Source: Straminergon stramineum (taxonomy: Eukaryota; Streptophyta; Bryopsida; Hypnales; Calliergonaceae). From it: a DNA stretch of 64,000 bases. The position numbers and the translations under genes are program-made. Each line of letters starts with the position of its first letter. The first letter of the stretch is position 1. The stretch covers positions 14,820,501 to 14,884,500 of the forward strand of contig OY987273.1 of NCBI GenBank assembly GCA_963920665.1, written 5' to 3'. Positions 10,250 to 23,049 of the stretch are shown piece after piece. Below the pieces are notes generated by a model. It saw only the letters and a list, made by a program, of their open reading frames with translations, searched no databases and was not told where the DNA came from.

Positions 10250-12900
10250 AAATTGAAACAAGCACTTGTGAGGTACATTTTTGCCTTGAATGGCAGTTGA
10301 AGATAATTACAGGTTACTCCCAAGTGGTGATCTCACAGTACATTCTGTCATCGAATGGAACATGTGAATAACCTATCTCATACTACATCGTGGTAGCTTT
10401 GTAAAGAGCCTAAGGCCAACTTCGACCTCAAAGTGGTAAATGTGACATGAGCATTTGAAAATCTGCTCCTCTCCTTTTTCTTCAAATTTGGTGATTATGT
10501 GCACAATATACAACCTCAAGCCTTGAATTTGATATCAAAAACAACCACATTAAGAAAATAAATCTAATGAATGATTTTCAATTCATGAAAATTGTCAAAA
10601 TGAAGTGGTAATAGGGCTTGAAGCTTGCTTGCACACATCTTGAAGTTGACATCTCACCCTAGGGTGGAGTAACTTTCCTACTCAATGGGTATGGGATCAA
10701 AAACTTCAGGATTAACCCTTAAACAACAAATCCTTCTGTAGAAATTTTATGGAACCTTTGAATTTTAACCTCTAAATATAGCCAAAATTTTAATTCTAAT
10801 TACATCTCATGATTTTCATTATAAATTCAAAGAATTTTGAAAAAAGAAAATCATATAAGTATATATCCACTATTAGAAAATCATGATCAAAGTGTGTTGA
10901 AAAATGAAAATACCAAGCCCCTTAGATTGGGAAATTTGTTTAAGGATTGATATGCCATAATATGTGCTTGAAATATGTCTGGGCCATTCTTTTTCCCTAC
11001 AAACTTCAAATATCATAGTCAAGATACTATTTTGAACCCTAGTGATAATTCTTTAATAATCACTTATAATCAAAATTACCAGGTTGAAAAGATGGCATAA
11101 GATACCACTTCATTAACAATATTATTTTTTCCATTTTGGAAAGAGCTCAAAAATGAATTAAAATATTTAAGTGCATGAAAAATTTGGTTGAAAAAGAACT
11201 CATTGCATAATCATTTTAACTCCTCATTTAAGGTTTTTAATATTTGGAAATATTTTCTACTTACATACGATAGTCTTTTAGCTTCGAACCTTCTATCAAT
11301 TTTTTGGTTGTAAGAATAATGAGAAGGATACCAAAAAAAATAATGGTAATAATAAAAATGAAAAGATAACCACTAGTAACCCAACTGTCAACAATATCTG
11401 TGAGTTATTCTCCCTACTACAATTGAAGAAGATAACAAGGTATGCCAACCATGGTTAAAGAATGTCGTATGACATCATCAGAGAATGTTGTATGATATCA
11501 TTAAAGAATGTTTTGTGCCATCAAAATATTAATTGGAATGATTGTGAATTGTAGATTGTAAATTATAAATTGCAACTTTCAATTGAATTGCAACTTGCAT
11601 ACCAATATTATTCAATTAAATTTAATATAGTCATATTTTGAGTTTTAGAAATACAAAAATGTTAATTTTTAACTATTTAGAAAAGTAATATTTGTCTTTT
11701 ATACTTGAAAAATTAAATACCTCTCTCTTTAAATGTTTTTTCATGAATGCACCTTTCAACATAAAATACAACTTAATGCAAGTTTACATTGAACTTTTCA
11801 ATAATATATTGCTCTTTTATGTTTTTATAAATACGTAGGCTAAAGAATTGAATAACATGAATTCAACTAAATCTAGAGCTTCCTTTGCCAACTATGGGAT
11901 TCTAGTATATCACTATGATAGTCAAAAACAAAAATCAAATTCTTTAAGATACTTGCTTAACTCAATAAGCATTCAGTGTAGTGATTCAAGCCCAAACTTC
12001 TTATCCAAAAAAGGCCAACCTAAAGAGTATTAAATCTGGAAAAAAAAACATTTCTTTACAAATATTTATAAACTCCAAAATCTAAATTTTAGTCCAAACC
12101 TTGAGCTCTAAATACTTTTGGATCGTACATTAGATTCCATACTTAATAAATGAAAGGGGCATCCAATCACAACTATAAAAAATAAAATCAATATGCTCTA
12201 GAACTTGAAATTCTAACTCAAATTTTGTTGTGCCCCTACCTCCATGGGGAGCCCAATGTGCTTTAGTAAGCAAGGGGGACCTTGGGGTTGACTCTCCATG
12301 CCTTGTAATAGTCTAGGTAGGGAGTAGGAGGAGACTCCCGAACAAACAGAGTGCAAGAGTGCTTTGTATTGACAAAATTGGTCAAGTGACATACATGCTT
12401 GGAAAGCTCTTGAGAAGACGCTTCCAACCATCCAAAGAACACGCCATTTGCAATTGTCAATCGAAAGTTATGGGCGTTCAAAGTTGAGGGTGTCCCAAAG
12501 GCGCCGAGACACTTGAGGGCTGCGTGCGAGGAGTTTATAAGGAATCCCTCCATGGAATAGGGCATGTAGCATATCATTAGAAAGATATAAAAACAAAGAT
12601 GCTTCAATGACAAGAATTACAAGTTTCTAAGCTAGGAATCCAAAGTTATGGCCAAAAGAAGGGCCGTGGTGAAGGCGTGACGCCTCCCCAAGTGAACCCA
12701 AATCTTTAGAGGGCCATAACTTTGTGAAGATTGGTTTTAATGGGACAAGTGAACAGTCCATTGGCATCTACTTGATGAGTAGATGTTGAAAGTGTGTTTG
12801 CACAAAGGATTTAAAACTTTGATTGCAGAGTTACGCCGTTTGGAAGTTCGGGAGTCCAAACGGTGATGTCGCAGCACAGGGTAAGTGAATTCCCCGTTAT
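10250..12900. other. A+T-rich non-coding stretch
   Basis: I see no gene. The sequence is low in CpG from 10.4 to 12.2 kb. From 12.2 to 12.9 kb it becomes more balanced and includes phrases common in plant LTR-type repeats (agagggccataactttgtgaagattgg), but no paired LTRs were found. Confidence 0.4.
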
Positions 12901-14061
12901 ACCCACAAAAATCACACTAGAGTATAACTAAGTGACTCTAAAGATCGAACCCGCGAGATCCTGTGAAGTATCTAGCCCTATTAAGCACTTAAGCAAAGTC
13001 AGTCTTCCTATTTCCTATTTTCCGGTCTTGTATCTCAACCGGAACACCAACACACCAGACCCCAGCGGACCGGATTACTACCACTCCAATCGATCCTTTC
13101 CGCTCCCAGTCTCACTACTACAGACTAGATTCCTCCCTATTTCCGGTCCCTTCAACAACCAAAACCCCAAGACCCTACAACTTCTAGGCCCAGTACCTCT
13201 CTGGACCAATCTGGTCCAGACTGTCCACTCGACCACTCACTCGACTCGGTTTAGTTTAACCTCTGTTTCACCATCAGAGGGATTGCCGCTTGATTTTCTG
13301 AGTGGTAGGCCCACCACTCCTTCCGTGACTTATAGTGGCTAAAGACCCATTGTTCTATTCTCACTTCCTAGCTAACCGGATCCAGTTTGGTCTCTCACAA
13401 CAGCTCGGATAGCGATCCGGTCCACAGGTCACATAGAGACCCCCCGTATGATCCTCTCATACTACAACGACCTTGATGCCACTTCCAATCCGTACGAAGC
13501 TAGGTGGCTACAAGTACATCCGTCCGTTCCAACAACTACTAAGGTTTCTTCCGTTTACCAACTAAGGATGGTGAGACCTCACAGGAGTTCGGGTGCTCAA
13601 CTGGATATCCCACCCAGGAGCTTCTAGCACAACTAAGGACTCCCTCCCTAACACCTAGCCTAGCAACGGCTTTCTCACCCGAAATGTCAAAAACTCTAGT
13701 ACTGCTGAGGCACTGAGAATGTACTCCCAACTCTTACAACCTCACTCACATGCATTAAGAACTGAAAAGGGAACACCAAGGGGAAACTCACTTACACACA
13801 CACTCACACACTCCTTACTCTCCCTCAAACACCCCTGCCAGTCTAGGGAAGGATACATAACAAGAAAGCAAAAATGGAAGTACAAGAGGTTTGCAAAATG
13901 AGCTCCCCTTTTGCTTCGCAGAGCTGACTTTATATACACAAAAGCAAAGTACAAAAAGCCGGAAAGCTCGCCGTCATTCACACCAGACTTCCGGTTTAAC
14001 CTAAACTTCCTAACTGGATTCGAATCCGGTCCTACACTAAAACTTTCACACCTAAGTCTAT

Positions 14062-15741
14062 CTACATTGTGGATCCAAACGTTGGATCCTTAGTAGCAGG
14101 CTCCATCTGCTTGAAGATGTCGTTGAGATTCCGATTCCGCTCCCCCTCAGTGCCCAGGACCGGAATAGCTTGACCCTCTTCGAAAGACTCTAAATCAATC
14201 CGTTCCACCTCAGTAGTAGCGGTATTGCACCTTGATTTCTTCGAATCCGGTGTGACATCCTTCCTTCCTTCGAGATTCGTCGGTGTCGGGAAAACATCTG
14301 GAAGTGACAAGTCCGACAGGTGAAATTCCTTGAGGCTTCTGATACTCACCAACTTCCGGCTACTCTCCTCAATTCGGTCCGTAGCCGCCCGCATGTCCGT
14401 CATAGCCGTCTCCACCTGCCCAGAAAAGTCGGCGAGAATCCGAATCATCCTGGACCCGGATAGTTTCTTCTCTTCTAGCACCTTCTCATCGAATAGTTTG
14501 GCTTTGGCAAGAGTCGTTCCGGATTCGCCCACAGTGGCCTTGATCCGCTCGGCTACCTTCCGAGTTTCCTCCACCATCTCTCGCATGGCGGGCTCGTTCT
14601 CTTTGAAGGCGAACAACTCTGCCTTCAGCGTATCCACCTCCTCCTGCAGTCGGCGGATCTCCGTCTCTGATTTCTGGAGTTCGGCTGGATTGGTGATGCA
14701 ATCCGCTACCTTCCCCGGAAGCTTGTTGTCAGCCGACGCATCCACCAATCTCCCGATCTCCGTCAGCACCCTCTTCTTCACCTCCCAATCCGCTCGTATG
14801 TTGCAGAGAATGCTGATGAGGTTGCTGAACGGATCCGACGGATCTGTGTCTTCCTCGGAAACGAACTTCTCCACTTCCGGTCTCTCTTCCAGGGCGGACT
14901 TATCCGGACCGGAAGGTCTCCCACGCTGAAATGGAGGTGTCGTTTTCTGTCATTTGAAGAGCGGCATTGGCGTTTCCTCCTCTTCTTCTTCCTTGGATTC
15001 GGATTCGGATCCGGATCCGAGGTTGGCTTCGTCATCTGTTTCCGATTCGCCGTACCGAAGGATGACTACCTGGGTTTCCCACTCCTTCTCCTCTATAATG
15101 GTGAGGAGTTGCTACTCATGGTAGAGGTGGAAGAGGTAAGGGCACACAGGGGTGGCCCTACTCTTTCCTACTCTTCCAACAAGCTAGCTGACCAGATCGG
15201 AAACGATCTGGGCCCAATCCACCTTCCGGTTTCCGCTCAAGGCATCGAAAATCGTGTTGCCAAGGGTAATGGTTACCCTGGTTGGCTTTTCCGGATGCAG
15301 GACCGGAATCAGGAACTGGAACAGACGTCGTTGCCGGTCGTCTACGCAATTCTCGATTGCATACCCATCCTTCGGGTTCACTACTCCTTGAAACTTACCG
15401 CGGATGAATTCGTCTTTCCGGTTGGCCATCCCCAGTCCTCCCGCTCGGAATCCGTATACGGCTCTCCACATGTCTTCGGTCCAACGGCTCGGGGTTCCGC
15501 ACACGGTGTTGCTGAACTCATTGGACAATTTGCCCAACAGTTCCTTCAATATCCGTTCCTCTTTGAACCCCCAGGGTTTCCCCGCAAACCCTTGACAGCC
15601 CATGGAGCTGAGATCCTCCATGAGCTGTGTCTTCTCCGGCTCCTTGGAAGGGATGACCGGAATCACCTTCCTCAGCTTTACTTCGACCGGGGGTGGGGAG
15701 GGAGTTCCTGGTCTCGCCCTGCGTAGCTGCGGCATGGGCAC
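14062..15741 (-). pseudogene. Broken long ORF of a transposon-type protein, family unknown
   Basis: The first segment (ATG at 15739-15741 to TAG at 15184) is a proline-rich start followed by a conserved-looking block: WTEDMWRAVYGFRAGGLGM, KDGYAIENCVDDRQRRLFQF, LIPVLHPEKPTRVTITLGNT. After a frame change the reading continues from about 15110 to 14062 with one TGA near 14950. It gives an acidic linker (ESKEEEEEETPMP), a basic/proline patch (RGRPSGPDKSALEERPEV), a coiled coil over about 14720-14350 (heptads such as EIRRLQEEVDTLKAEL) and a short C-terminus. N-terminal domain, acidic linker and coiled coil resemble a structural (gag-like) protein of a plant retroelement. No protease, reverse transcriptase or integrase was seen. 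The codons are rich in CCGG/TCCGG, unlike the neighbours. Confidence 0.5.
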
Positions 15742-16036
15742 GAATCGGATCCGCTCACACTCTCGCCGATTCTACCTCACTCTCTCCTAGCCGCACGTCC
15801 CATTCCTCACTTTCTCTCTCTGGTCTCAACCAACACACAGTCAATCCACCTACAGCACTTCCACAACCCGACACAACCTGGAGCTCAAAAGCTCCTATCG
15901 CCCTTCTCTCTCAAACTCCCTCTCTCTCTCAAACTCCTCCAAACTCAACACAAAACGTTGGCAAAAAACTGAGTGCGCAGCGTTGAAAAGTTTCTGCAGA
16001 CTGAGTTGGAAAAAGGGGTTCGACTGGGCGGGGGTC

Positions 16037-16048
16037 GTCTTATATAGT
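16037..16048 (-). promoter_or_regulatory. Candidate TATA box for the transposon-type ORF
   Basis: The minus strand reads GACTATATAAGACG here, about 300 bp upstream of the ATG at 15741. It is followed by a CT-rich leader on the plus strand (GA-rich on the transcribed strand) at about 15790-15950. A second TATA-like site (GTATATAAAG) lies at about 13930-13940 on the same strand. Position and composition fit a promoter but nothing confirms use. Confidence 0.35.
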
Positions 16049-16049
16049 C

Positions 16050-19000
16050 TCAGCCTGTTTCCAGTCTAGTTACCCTAATCTGGATTCTTCCCTTCCGGTT
16101 CTAGATCTAATCCGGTCTGGGTACCAATCCGGTCTAGTTACTGTTCCACCAACTGGGATCCGGGTAAGTCCAAAATATTAGTAATTCCTATTTTCCTGGA
16201 TGTCCTAGACAGATCTGGTTTTCTAAAAGACTAGAATCCGTTCCAGTTTTTGTCAATTCCAGAAAATAGTAAAATTTACATTGCGACAGGTGACAAAACG
16301 TGGCAATTTCGGTTGAAAATGGGTGGTCTTCCAAAACCCAAGTGAATCTAAGGACTCCCTTCGACCCACAAAAGGAGGGCGGGTCTGCCAAATACCACTA
16401 AGAGTACTATAGGAAGGGTTGGTCTCACTCCTCACTCCTTCTTGGAGACTTGGTGAGTCCCGGTGACTCAAGATTGGTGGTGTGACTTCACCACCACTCC
16501 AAGACACCATAGGACACTCGTCTATGTGTCCCGTGGCACCGGTTGGGTGAAGTTCCTTTCCTTGTTAGGCCACTCTCGATGTGTCTCAAGTTGTGTATCC
16601 CGATTAGCCATGGTTTGAAGGTAGCAAATACAAAATGGGCTAGCAAGGAGTGGGGTGACATTCAACGGCGGTTAGGACCGTGGTGAGTAGTGCCACCATG
16701 GGTCCTTAAACATTAAGGTGGAAATTCCACCTCATGTTACCAAGTGACATGCCCTGGTGTTATGATGGATATACGTGCTAGTAGTCCTAGAAACTGGGAC
16801 TTAGCAGAATGAGTTGGAAATGCAAACTAATGTTGTGGATGTTGGGCATGTGCAGTGTTAGGCAATTGGTTACCCAAGTGAAGCTATAAACAAGGCGTGG
16901 TGAGTCCAATGAATTGGGAAGGTGCTATGGATTGACATTTGGGTCGTGACAAATTCCAAAGTTAAGCATTCACTATCTTTTCACTATTAAAAAAAAATGT
17001 TATGTTGCTATGATCATATATTCCAAAAGTATCAAAGTTGTTGCTACCAAAGTTTTTTTCTTGGTTGCTTCTTAAGAGATGATTTAAAACACCATCTTGT
17101 AATATACCTTTGTACAAAATTTTATTAGCTATATTTTTGATATAGAGTCACATGGTTGAATAATAAATAATAATACTATAAGTTAAAAGTGGAGCTTTAC
17201 CTGAGTATTTATATTGTTATTGACATGTAATACAAGTAGAAGATTCAAACCCTTCATTTAAAATAAGATTGTATAAGATAAACAACTAAGTTTGTTTTTT
17301 CAAAAACACTAAATACTTATTCAAGGGGTGGCAACTGTGCTATGGTGCTACGCTATCTTTCCAAAAAACTAAAGTTCACTACTACAAAATTCATTCAATT
17401 GAATATTTTAAATGCAGATTCAATGAATACTATTATAGGAGAACCACAAACCATTAGTTTAATCCCTAAATGCAAAATTTCTTGAGGAAGGCTTTTGCAA
17501 ATCTTGGGCATGTTCCATGGTTGCAAGCTATATCCACAATTCTTGAGATTTTGTATAAAGATGCAAGTAGACAAGAGCTACATAAGAATATTATTTTTAT
17601 TTTTATCAAATTTATGGAATATAAGTTATGCCATCTTAAAGAAGAATTTCTTGAGTGTGGGCACATGGGGCAACTCTTTTAAATGTGAGATTTTTAATAC
17701 TAGCAAATGATATTATTTCCTTTCATATAGTTAAAAAAATTCTTATCTTTAGTGAAAAATAGCAAGGAACTAATATCATGTTGGACATGATAGTAATGAA
17801 TTTAGACCTTATGTAGTGCAGAAATTTGATACCAAGTGAAGTCAAAGTGTGGTGACCCACTTAATGCAAGGAAAAATATGAACCATTTGCTTGACTTCAA
17901 ACACTATAATCTTTCAATCCGTGCAATCAAATTTTATAAAAATATGTGAGTATGTTATTTAGTATGTCTAAACTAAGATCCTATCATTAAAATTGGAACC
18001 AAAGTCTTCATGCCTTACATTTTGCAATAGAATCAAAAACCTTGCAATGTTTTTTATGTGAAATAGTCAAAGAAATTTAGGGGTTAAGCCATAGCAACCA
18101 AATCATAGATTGCAAAGTTGGAGCAAAAATCTAAGAGGAAAGAGAATTGGTATCTGCAGAGGTTGGCTAAAAAACTACTTTATTTTGAGTGAGGTGGATG
18201 CTAAAAATCCTCAAAGTGCAACATCAAAGTCCACTACACTAAAGATCGCATTTAGTGTATGGGTACAAATAGTGTGCTTACCCTAGCACACTATTTGTGA
18301 ACAAGTTGACTACTCTAATTTATTATCCAACAACTAGCCCATGACTATAACTCACTCATTCACAACTCTCAAATGGCCATAACTCACTCAATTTTTGTCC
18401 GAGTTGGGCACATGAGGTGTTGTTTGACATCTACTGAAAATATAGATGCCAAAACACACTTCATATGCCCGATTTGGACGAAAATTGAGGGACCTATGCT
18501 CTTTAGAAGATTGCTGAAAAAAATACTTTGATAGCTCTAGGCTGCCCTGGTTTGGCTCCCCCGGTTTGGCTCCCCAATGGAGAAGCTTCGCGATGACCTA
18601 GGTCGGGTGGCCACCTCTGGTGGTCCTCTAGTGCCAGTCCCTCCCGGACTCGAGCTTCAAGGAAACCCTCCCAGCTAGGTACCAAGAGGGTATGATGTCA
18701 GCATGGCCTAGGTATTGGTTGGGCGAAGAGTGATGATGGATAAAGCTCCAGGTTGAGGGAGTCTCATGGCTCCAGAACAAAACTCTAGCAAGTTCTTAAG
18801 TGGAAAATCGCACAATAGACAAGGGTGACAAGCACACTTGGAAGTGCTAGTTTGACAACACTTTGCCGTGAATGCTCTCTTTTCTAATGAAGTTCATGGC
18901 TCAAAGACAATGACTAAGCCCTTGTGGAGATGAAGTGGTTGATTGCTTCATTAGTTTCAGAGCCTACAGAGTCAGTTTTGCTTGTTTTCATAGCTTTGAT

Positions 19001-19430
19001 GACATGTAATTGCTCTTTCTTAGGCTTTCCGCACATCCGTTTTGCATGGATTTGTTGAAGAGGGAGGTAATGGCAGCATTGTAGTTTGAGAAAGACTTTG
19101 TTGTGTGCTTAGGGCGATCAACGTCGTCGTGCATGGAAAAGCTTTATGATTGTCTACTAGCTCTGAATTAGGTCAGGATATCTTATTAGGAACAAGTACA
19201 TCGTCTCTCTCTTTGCATGCATTGTTTGCCGTTTCTTTGATAGTTTGTCGAGGTTAATATTGTTGAATTGCAATGCACTTGTAAATTTTGAATATCAGTA
19301 CTTATTATGGAATGTAGTTGCCTACTGATTTGAATTGGAAGTATGCCGAGGTTTTCCTGCTTACTGTTCATATGTATTAAATTATATAAACAAGTAAAGG
19401 TGATGTACCTCATGCTTATATTCTCCTTTA
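16050..19430. other. Repeat-derived and A+T-rich region without a recognised gene
   Basis: 16.1-16.9 kb has CCGGT-rich and CCACC-rich sequence that may belong to the same element as the ORF at 14.1-15.7 kb. 16.95-18.2 kb is A+T-rich. 18.3-18.7 kb holds GC-richer sequence with short motifs (cataactcactca) typical of plant repeats. I could not define ends for any element. Confidence 0.35.
18265..18299. repeat. Short perfect inverted repeat (hairpin)
   Basis: ACAAATAGTGTGC is followed, after an 8-bp spacer, by its exact reverse complement GCACACTATTTGT. The stem is 13 bp. It could be the core of a small MITE or a terminator-like fold; no target duplication was recognised. Confidence 0.6.
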
Positions 19431-19433
19431 TCA

Positions 19434-19640
19434 ATGTATCAATTAATGCCATTGTGGTCCACGAGTTGTGAGTTTGAATTGGCAAAAGAGTGTTTAAAGG
19501 TATGCATGGAACCGGTTACCAATCTAAAAGAGGATTTAGAATGGGTATGTACGAAAGCAACACAAAATTTGAGGTGCTACAATGATCTTGAAGTTACACT
19601 TCGGCAGGCATGTAAAGAGTTAGATGATGAGAAGGTACAT
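19434..19640 (+). CDS. Possible coiled-coil exon, unassigned
   Basis: The frame encodes FELAKECLKVCMEPVTNLKE and CYNDLEVTLRQACKELDDEK, which is strongly helical and charged, and it ends at a good donor (GAGAAG/GTACAT at 19634-19635). The rest of the frame to 19766 looks intronic. No upstream partner exon or family was recognised, so this may be an exon remnant. Confidence 0.3.
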
Positions 19641-19769
19641 TCAATTCCTAATGTTTTATGTATGGACTTTGAAAGGATATTTCTAATCTTATCATTTGAA
19701 TTCACAACTCAAATTTGGATTTATGTCATTGTCTCTAGAAGGTCTATATCTTTTGTAGACTATTGATAT

Positions 19770-22500
19770 TGTGATGTTTGGTCTGAGGTTTTAATGTTTC
19801 TTTTTTGCATCGTATATTGTAAGTGGAACAAGAGAGAGTTGTAGTAGTTGCTTTCATCACTTGCGATTTGCTTGTGCATTGCTAATTAGGGTTTGAGATT
19901 CAAGGTGAGAGTAGAAAAAAGATAACTCTTTGGGTTTTTGGTTCACCACTATAAACTCAAAGTTCAGTAAAATCATAACCAATTGCACTAATTGATGTTA
20001 CAAATGAGAATCACAACAGAATATTGTTCTATTCTTATTCAACAATGTGAACTAACATCATGGCATTGTCATGTACAATACAAGATAGTGTTGGCAAAAA
20101 ATAAGCCTAGAGGAAATTACAACAATATAGATGTAAAAATATCTAGCTTATCAAACGTTCCTACTATGAACCCAAATCTTCTCCATTCCCAGACTTTGTC
20201 AATCAAAAAACTGTGCAAGTTTGAACTGCAAGTAGACAAAGTGATAAACAACATTAAAACCTAAAAGAATCTATATAAACAACTTTCTTATAGCAGAAAG
20301 CAATCTTTGAAGGCTTCACTTGGATCTTACCAAAGCAAACAGCTTAAACTTCCATCAATTAAGACATCTAGTACTATGTCAACTACACCCTTGGACATGA
20401 TGGCAATCAAGGCAAGGTAGCCCTCTCTCACTAGTCATAGAAGGAACAACAACAAAGAGCAATCAAGAAAGTGGGAGAGAAGAGGTTCTAAATCCTAAAC
20501 CCCAAAAATGGGAATCACATTTTGAATAAACAATGTAAACTTAGACTAATTTGGCAAACTTAGAGGAAAGGCAGGAGCAAGGAGAAATTGAGAAAAAGTG
20601 CGAGTGGAGGTCTTGAAAAGTATAAGCCATGAATCTTAATCCTAAACCTCAAAAACCTAAACTACAAATACTAGTATTAAATAGGTCCTTAAATCCTGAA
20701 GCTCAAGAGTTTCAATGTTATAAACATGTGCAAGTTATATATAATCTGTATATCACAAGGTTTGACTAAAAACCTACATGAACTCCTTGCATTTGTGCCA
20801 AAATAAAAAAACCCTCTATATGAACCCTAATCCTATGTACAATATTCACATTCTAGCAAGAAGAAGAAGTCCACTACATTTATGAAAATATTTCAGACAT
20901 CCAAACAAAAGATCGTCCCATTACGGATGAGAATATTCATTTGCATTTATTGATGAGTATTGTAAAATCAAGAAAAACCTATTGCTAATCACCAGTGAGG
21001 TAGGATTAGGATGTATAGTCATCAACGGCTAGCATCTCTTCTTTGTTTAACCTATAGATAGGTACATCCATGGTTGAATGTAAATATTGACTTACATGTG
21101 CATTTTGGTGACCTTGTATGTAAAATCAGCAAAGCATTAGTATTCACATCTTCTAGGTTTATAGAGTATGCCTTTATCATGGCACTCTATCTGTTGAGTG
21201 GGTGAGAATGATTTACATAAGATTATTGCTCTAAGTTGTTGTTTCATTATGTGTAGAGAAGAGTACAGAAACTGACCTAAATCATGGCAATTGCATGGAA
21301 AGAAAACCATCTAATTTAAAAACCACCTGAACTTCAAAAAGGACCAAGGATGAACAAACTTAGATCCTCATACAAAGTGCTATTTTTTGGAAGCTAGATT
21401 TTAGTCATTGTGTATATTAGAATACATTTGAAGATATCTTGGACCACTTGGTGTGTACAGTTCATTCAAAAGGCACAAGCGCTCACCAACTGAGGTATCT
21501 ATGCACACTGCAAACAGATCTAAGTACCCCTCATCTCAAATTGCAACATTATAGAGTGCATATCTATCTATTTGCAATGACACTTTGCATTTAAACCAAG
21601 CTGCACGGGTTCAGGAGTCAATTAGAATGTTGTGGCAGCAAGAACTAGAACATGCTGCAGACACAGTTTTCCTTTTTACATAAAGCAGCAGGTGCTTAAA
21701 GAGCAGAACATGATGATGTGAGGATGTTAATGTACACACCTTCTGTTTCATCATCCATGGCAGAGTTTTAGAAGCATACAGTTGAGGAGCTCACCCAACA
21801 TTGAAATCAATGATTTCTTCCATGATCAGATGGGCATAGCCACAAAGTTCATAATTCATCCTATCAAAACAAAACTATACTATCAGTACCGAATAATGAA
21901 GCCAAAATAAATTATGGAGAATCAATGAGCTATACACAACCTCAGCTCAGCACAGCTCTAGGATGTGATCTAGATCGTGATCAAACATCCAAGTCTCTCA
22001 CCCATTGATCTTTAATGTCTTTTATCCAAGAGTCTTTGATGTCTCTTATCCAGTACTCTATGACGTCTCTCATGTGCTGATGTTGCCGAATGATTACTAT
22101 AGCTCATAAAAACTCCAGCTCTGGGGTTGGGTTTGAAGATGTTGCACACAAAGCTCCTAGAGTTGAAGTGCATCGATCTTGTTAAGGTGCACTTTGTGTA
22201 GCAGGAAGAGAACTCCCTGCACATATCATAATGCTACACCAAAAATTAGAAGATTTCTTTAGTTGATAAGAAGAAGCAAGGCACTGACCATTAAAACCCT
22301 TCAGATCGAAACAAATCATGATGAACAACGAGAGACTCATGGCTATCAAATAAATGTTCAGGTCACCTCTACGTGCATATGCTCTAACAGCTTCACGGCT
22401 TTAACCTCACTTCTCTGTTGGGTATGGAATTAACACTATGTCTCTCTCGAGTAGTATACAAGACTCAGCCACGAAATTAAACTGGGAGAGGTATTGACAC
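19770..22500. other. No gene recognised
   Basis: Moderately A+T-rich sequence with only short open frames. I see no domain, RNA gene or clear repeat. The segment 21.9-22.2 kb has a local repeat of a ctctya-tgatgtctcttatccag type sequence (three imperfect copies). Confidence 0.35.
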
Positions 22501-22515
22501 TAGCTATGTCTGGCC

Positions 22516-23040
22516 TCAAGACAACATGGCCTTCTACACCATCTCCTTCAACTCCCCACTCTGGTGAGCCTCTGCGCCCCAACCCAGCTCTACGTCAACA
22601 AATGTTGAAATAGTTTGTATAGAACTCGACCAGAGAACTCCTATAGATAAGAATAATAACCAAACAATGGTTTAAACTACATTCCACTTTCACGGTTAGA
22701 GAAGGATTTCTAAATCATGATAACTTCAAATTCTCCTCATGCTTAGATGCTTACCGAGAGTACTATCACATTCGCCGAAGAATTCACCGTAGATGTAGAA
22801 TTGGGGGAAAGTGGGCCATAAAGAGTACAATTTCAAGCCCTGTCACAGAATCTCGTTCTTTAGAATGTTGATAGTTTCGTAGGGGACGTGCAAGCTGTTG
22901 GGAATTTGCACATAGGTGTTGGAGAATCCACATCGCGGGAACTTCTGGTCTCCCTTCATGAATAAGACCACCTTGTGCTTGCTAAGAAACTTCTCCCAAG
23001 ACTCCTTCAATTGGGGAGTCAAGCCTAGAGTAAATCCAAT
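22516..23040 (-). pseudogene. CGFS monothiol glutaredoxin (GRXS14-like) pseudogene
   Basis: The first exon (about 23030-22755) reads LTPQLKESWEKFLSKHKVVL, then FMKGDQKFPRCGFSNTYVQI with the CGFS active site at 22921-22935, then VPYETINILKNEIL, an in-frame TGA in place of the usual Arg, and QGLKLYSLWPTFPQFYIYGE followed by FFGECDSTL. It ends at a donor GTAAGC. A second piece (about 22572-22516) gives EAHQSGELKEMV, a TAG, then KAMLS and stop, which is the normal C-terminus. This domain binds a glutathione-ligated [2Fe-2S] cluster and passes it on; GRXS14-type proteins work in plastids. The WPTFPQ and GGCD (here GECD) motifs that hold glutathione are visible. Two stops make it non-functional unless the reading is edited. 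A transit peptide was not defined, though short open frames lie upstream to 23912. Confidence 0.85.
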
Positions 23041-23049
23041 ACCCCAGGT

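Noticed and set aside
12932..13342. 136-codon plus-strand frame
   Set aside because: Pro/Ser/Thr-rich, in CCGG-rich repeat sequence, with no recognised motif.
14330..15726. Long plus-strand frames of 199 and 205 codons
   Set aside because: They are antisense shadows of the minus-strand transposon-type ORF, which has clearer protein character (heptads, acidic linker).
12200..16950. A complete LTR retrotransposon
   Set aside because: I could not find paired long terminal repeats, a tRNA primer site, or reverse transcriptase or integrase motifs.
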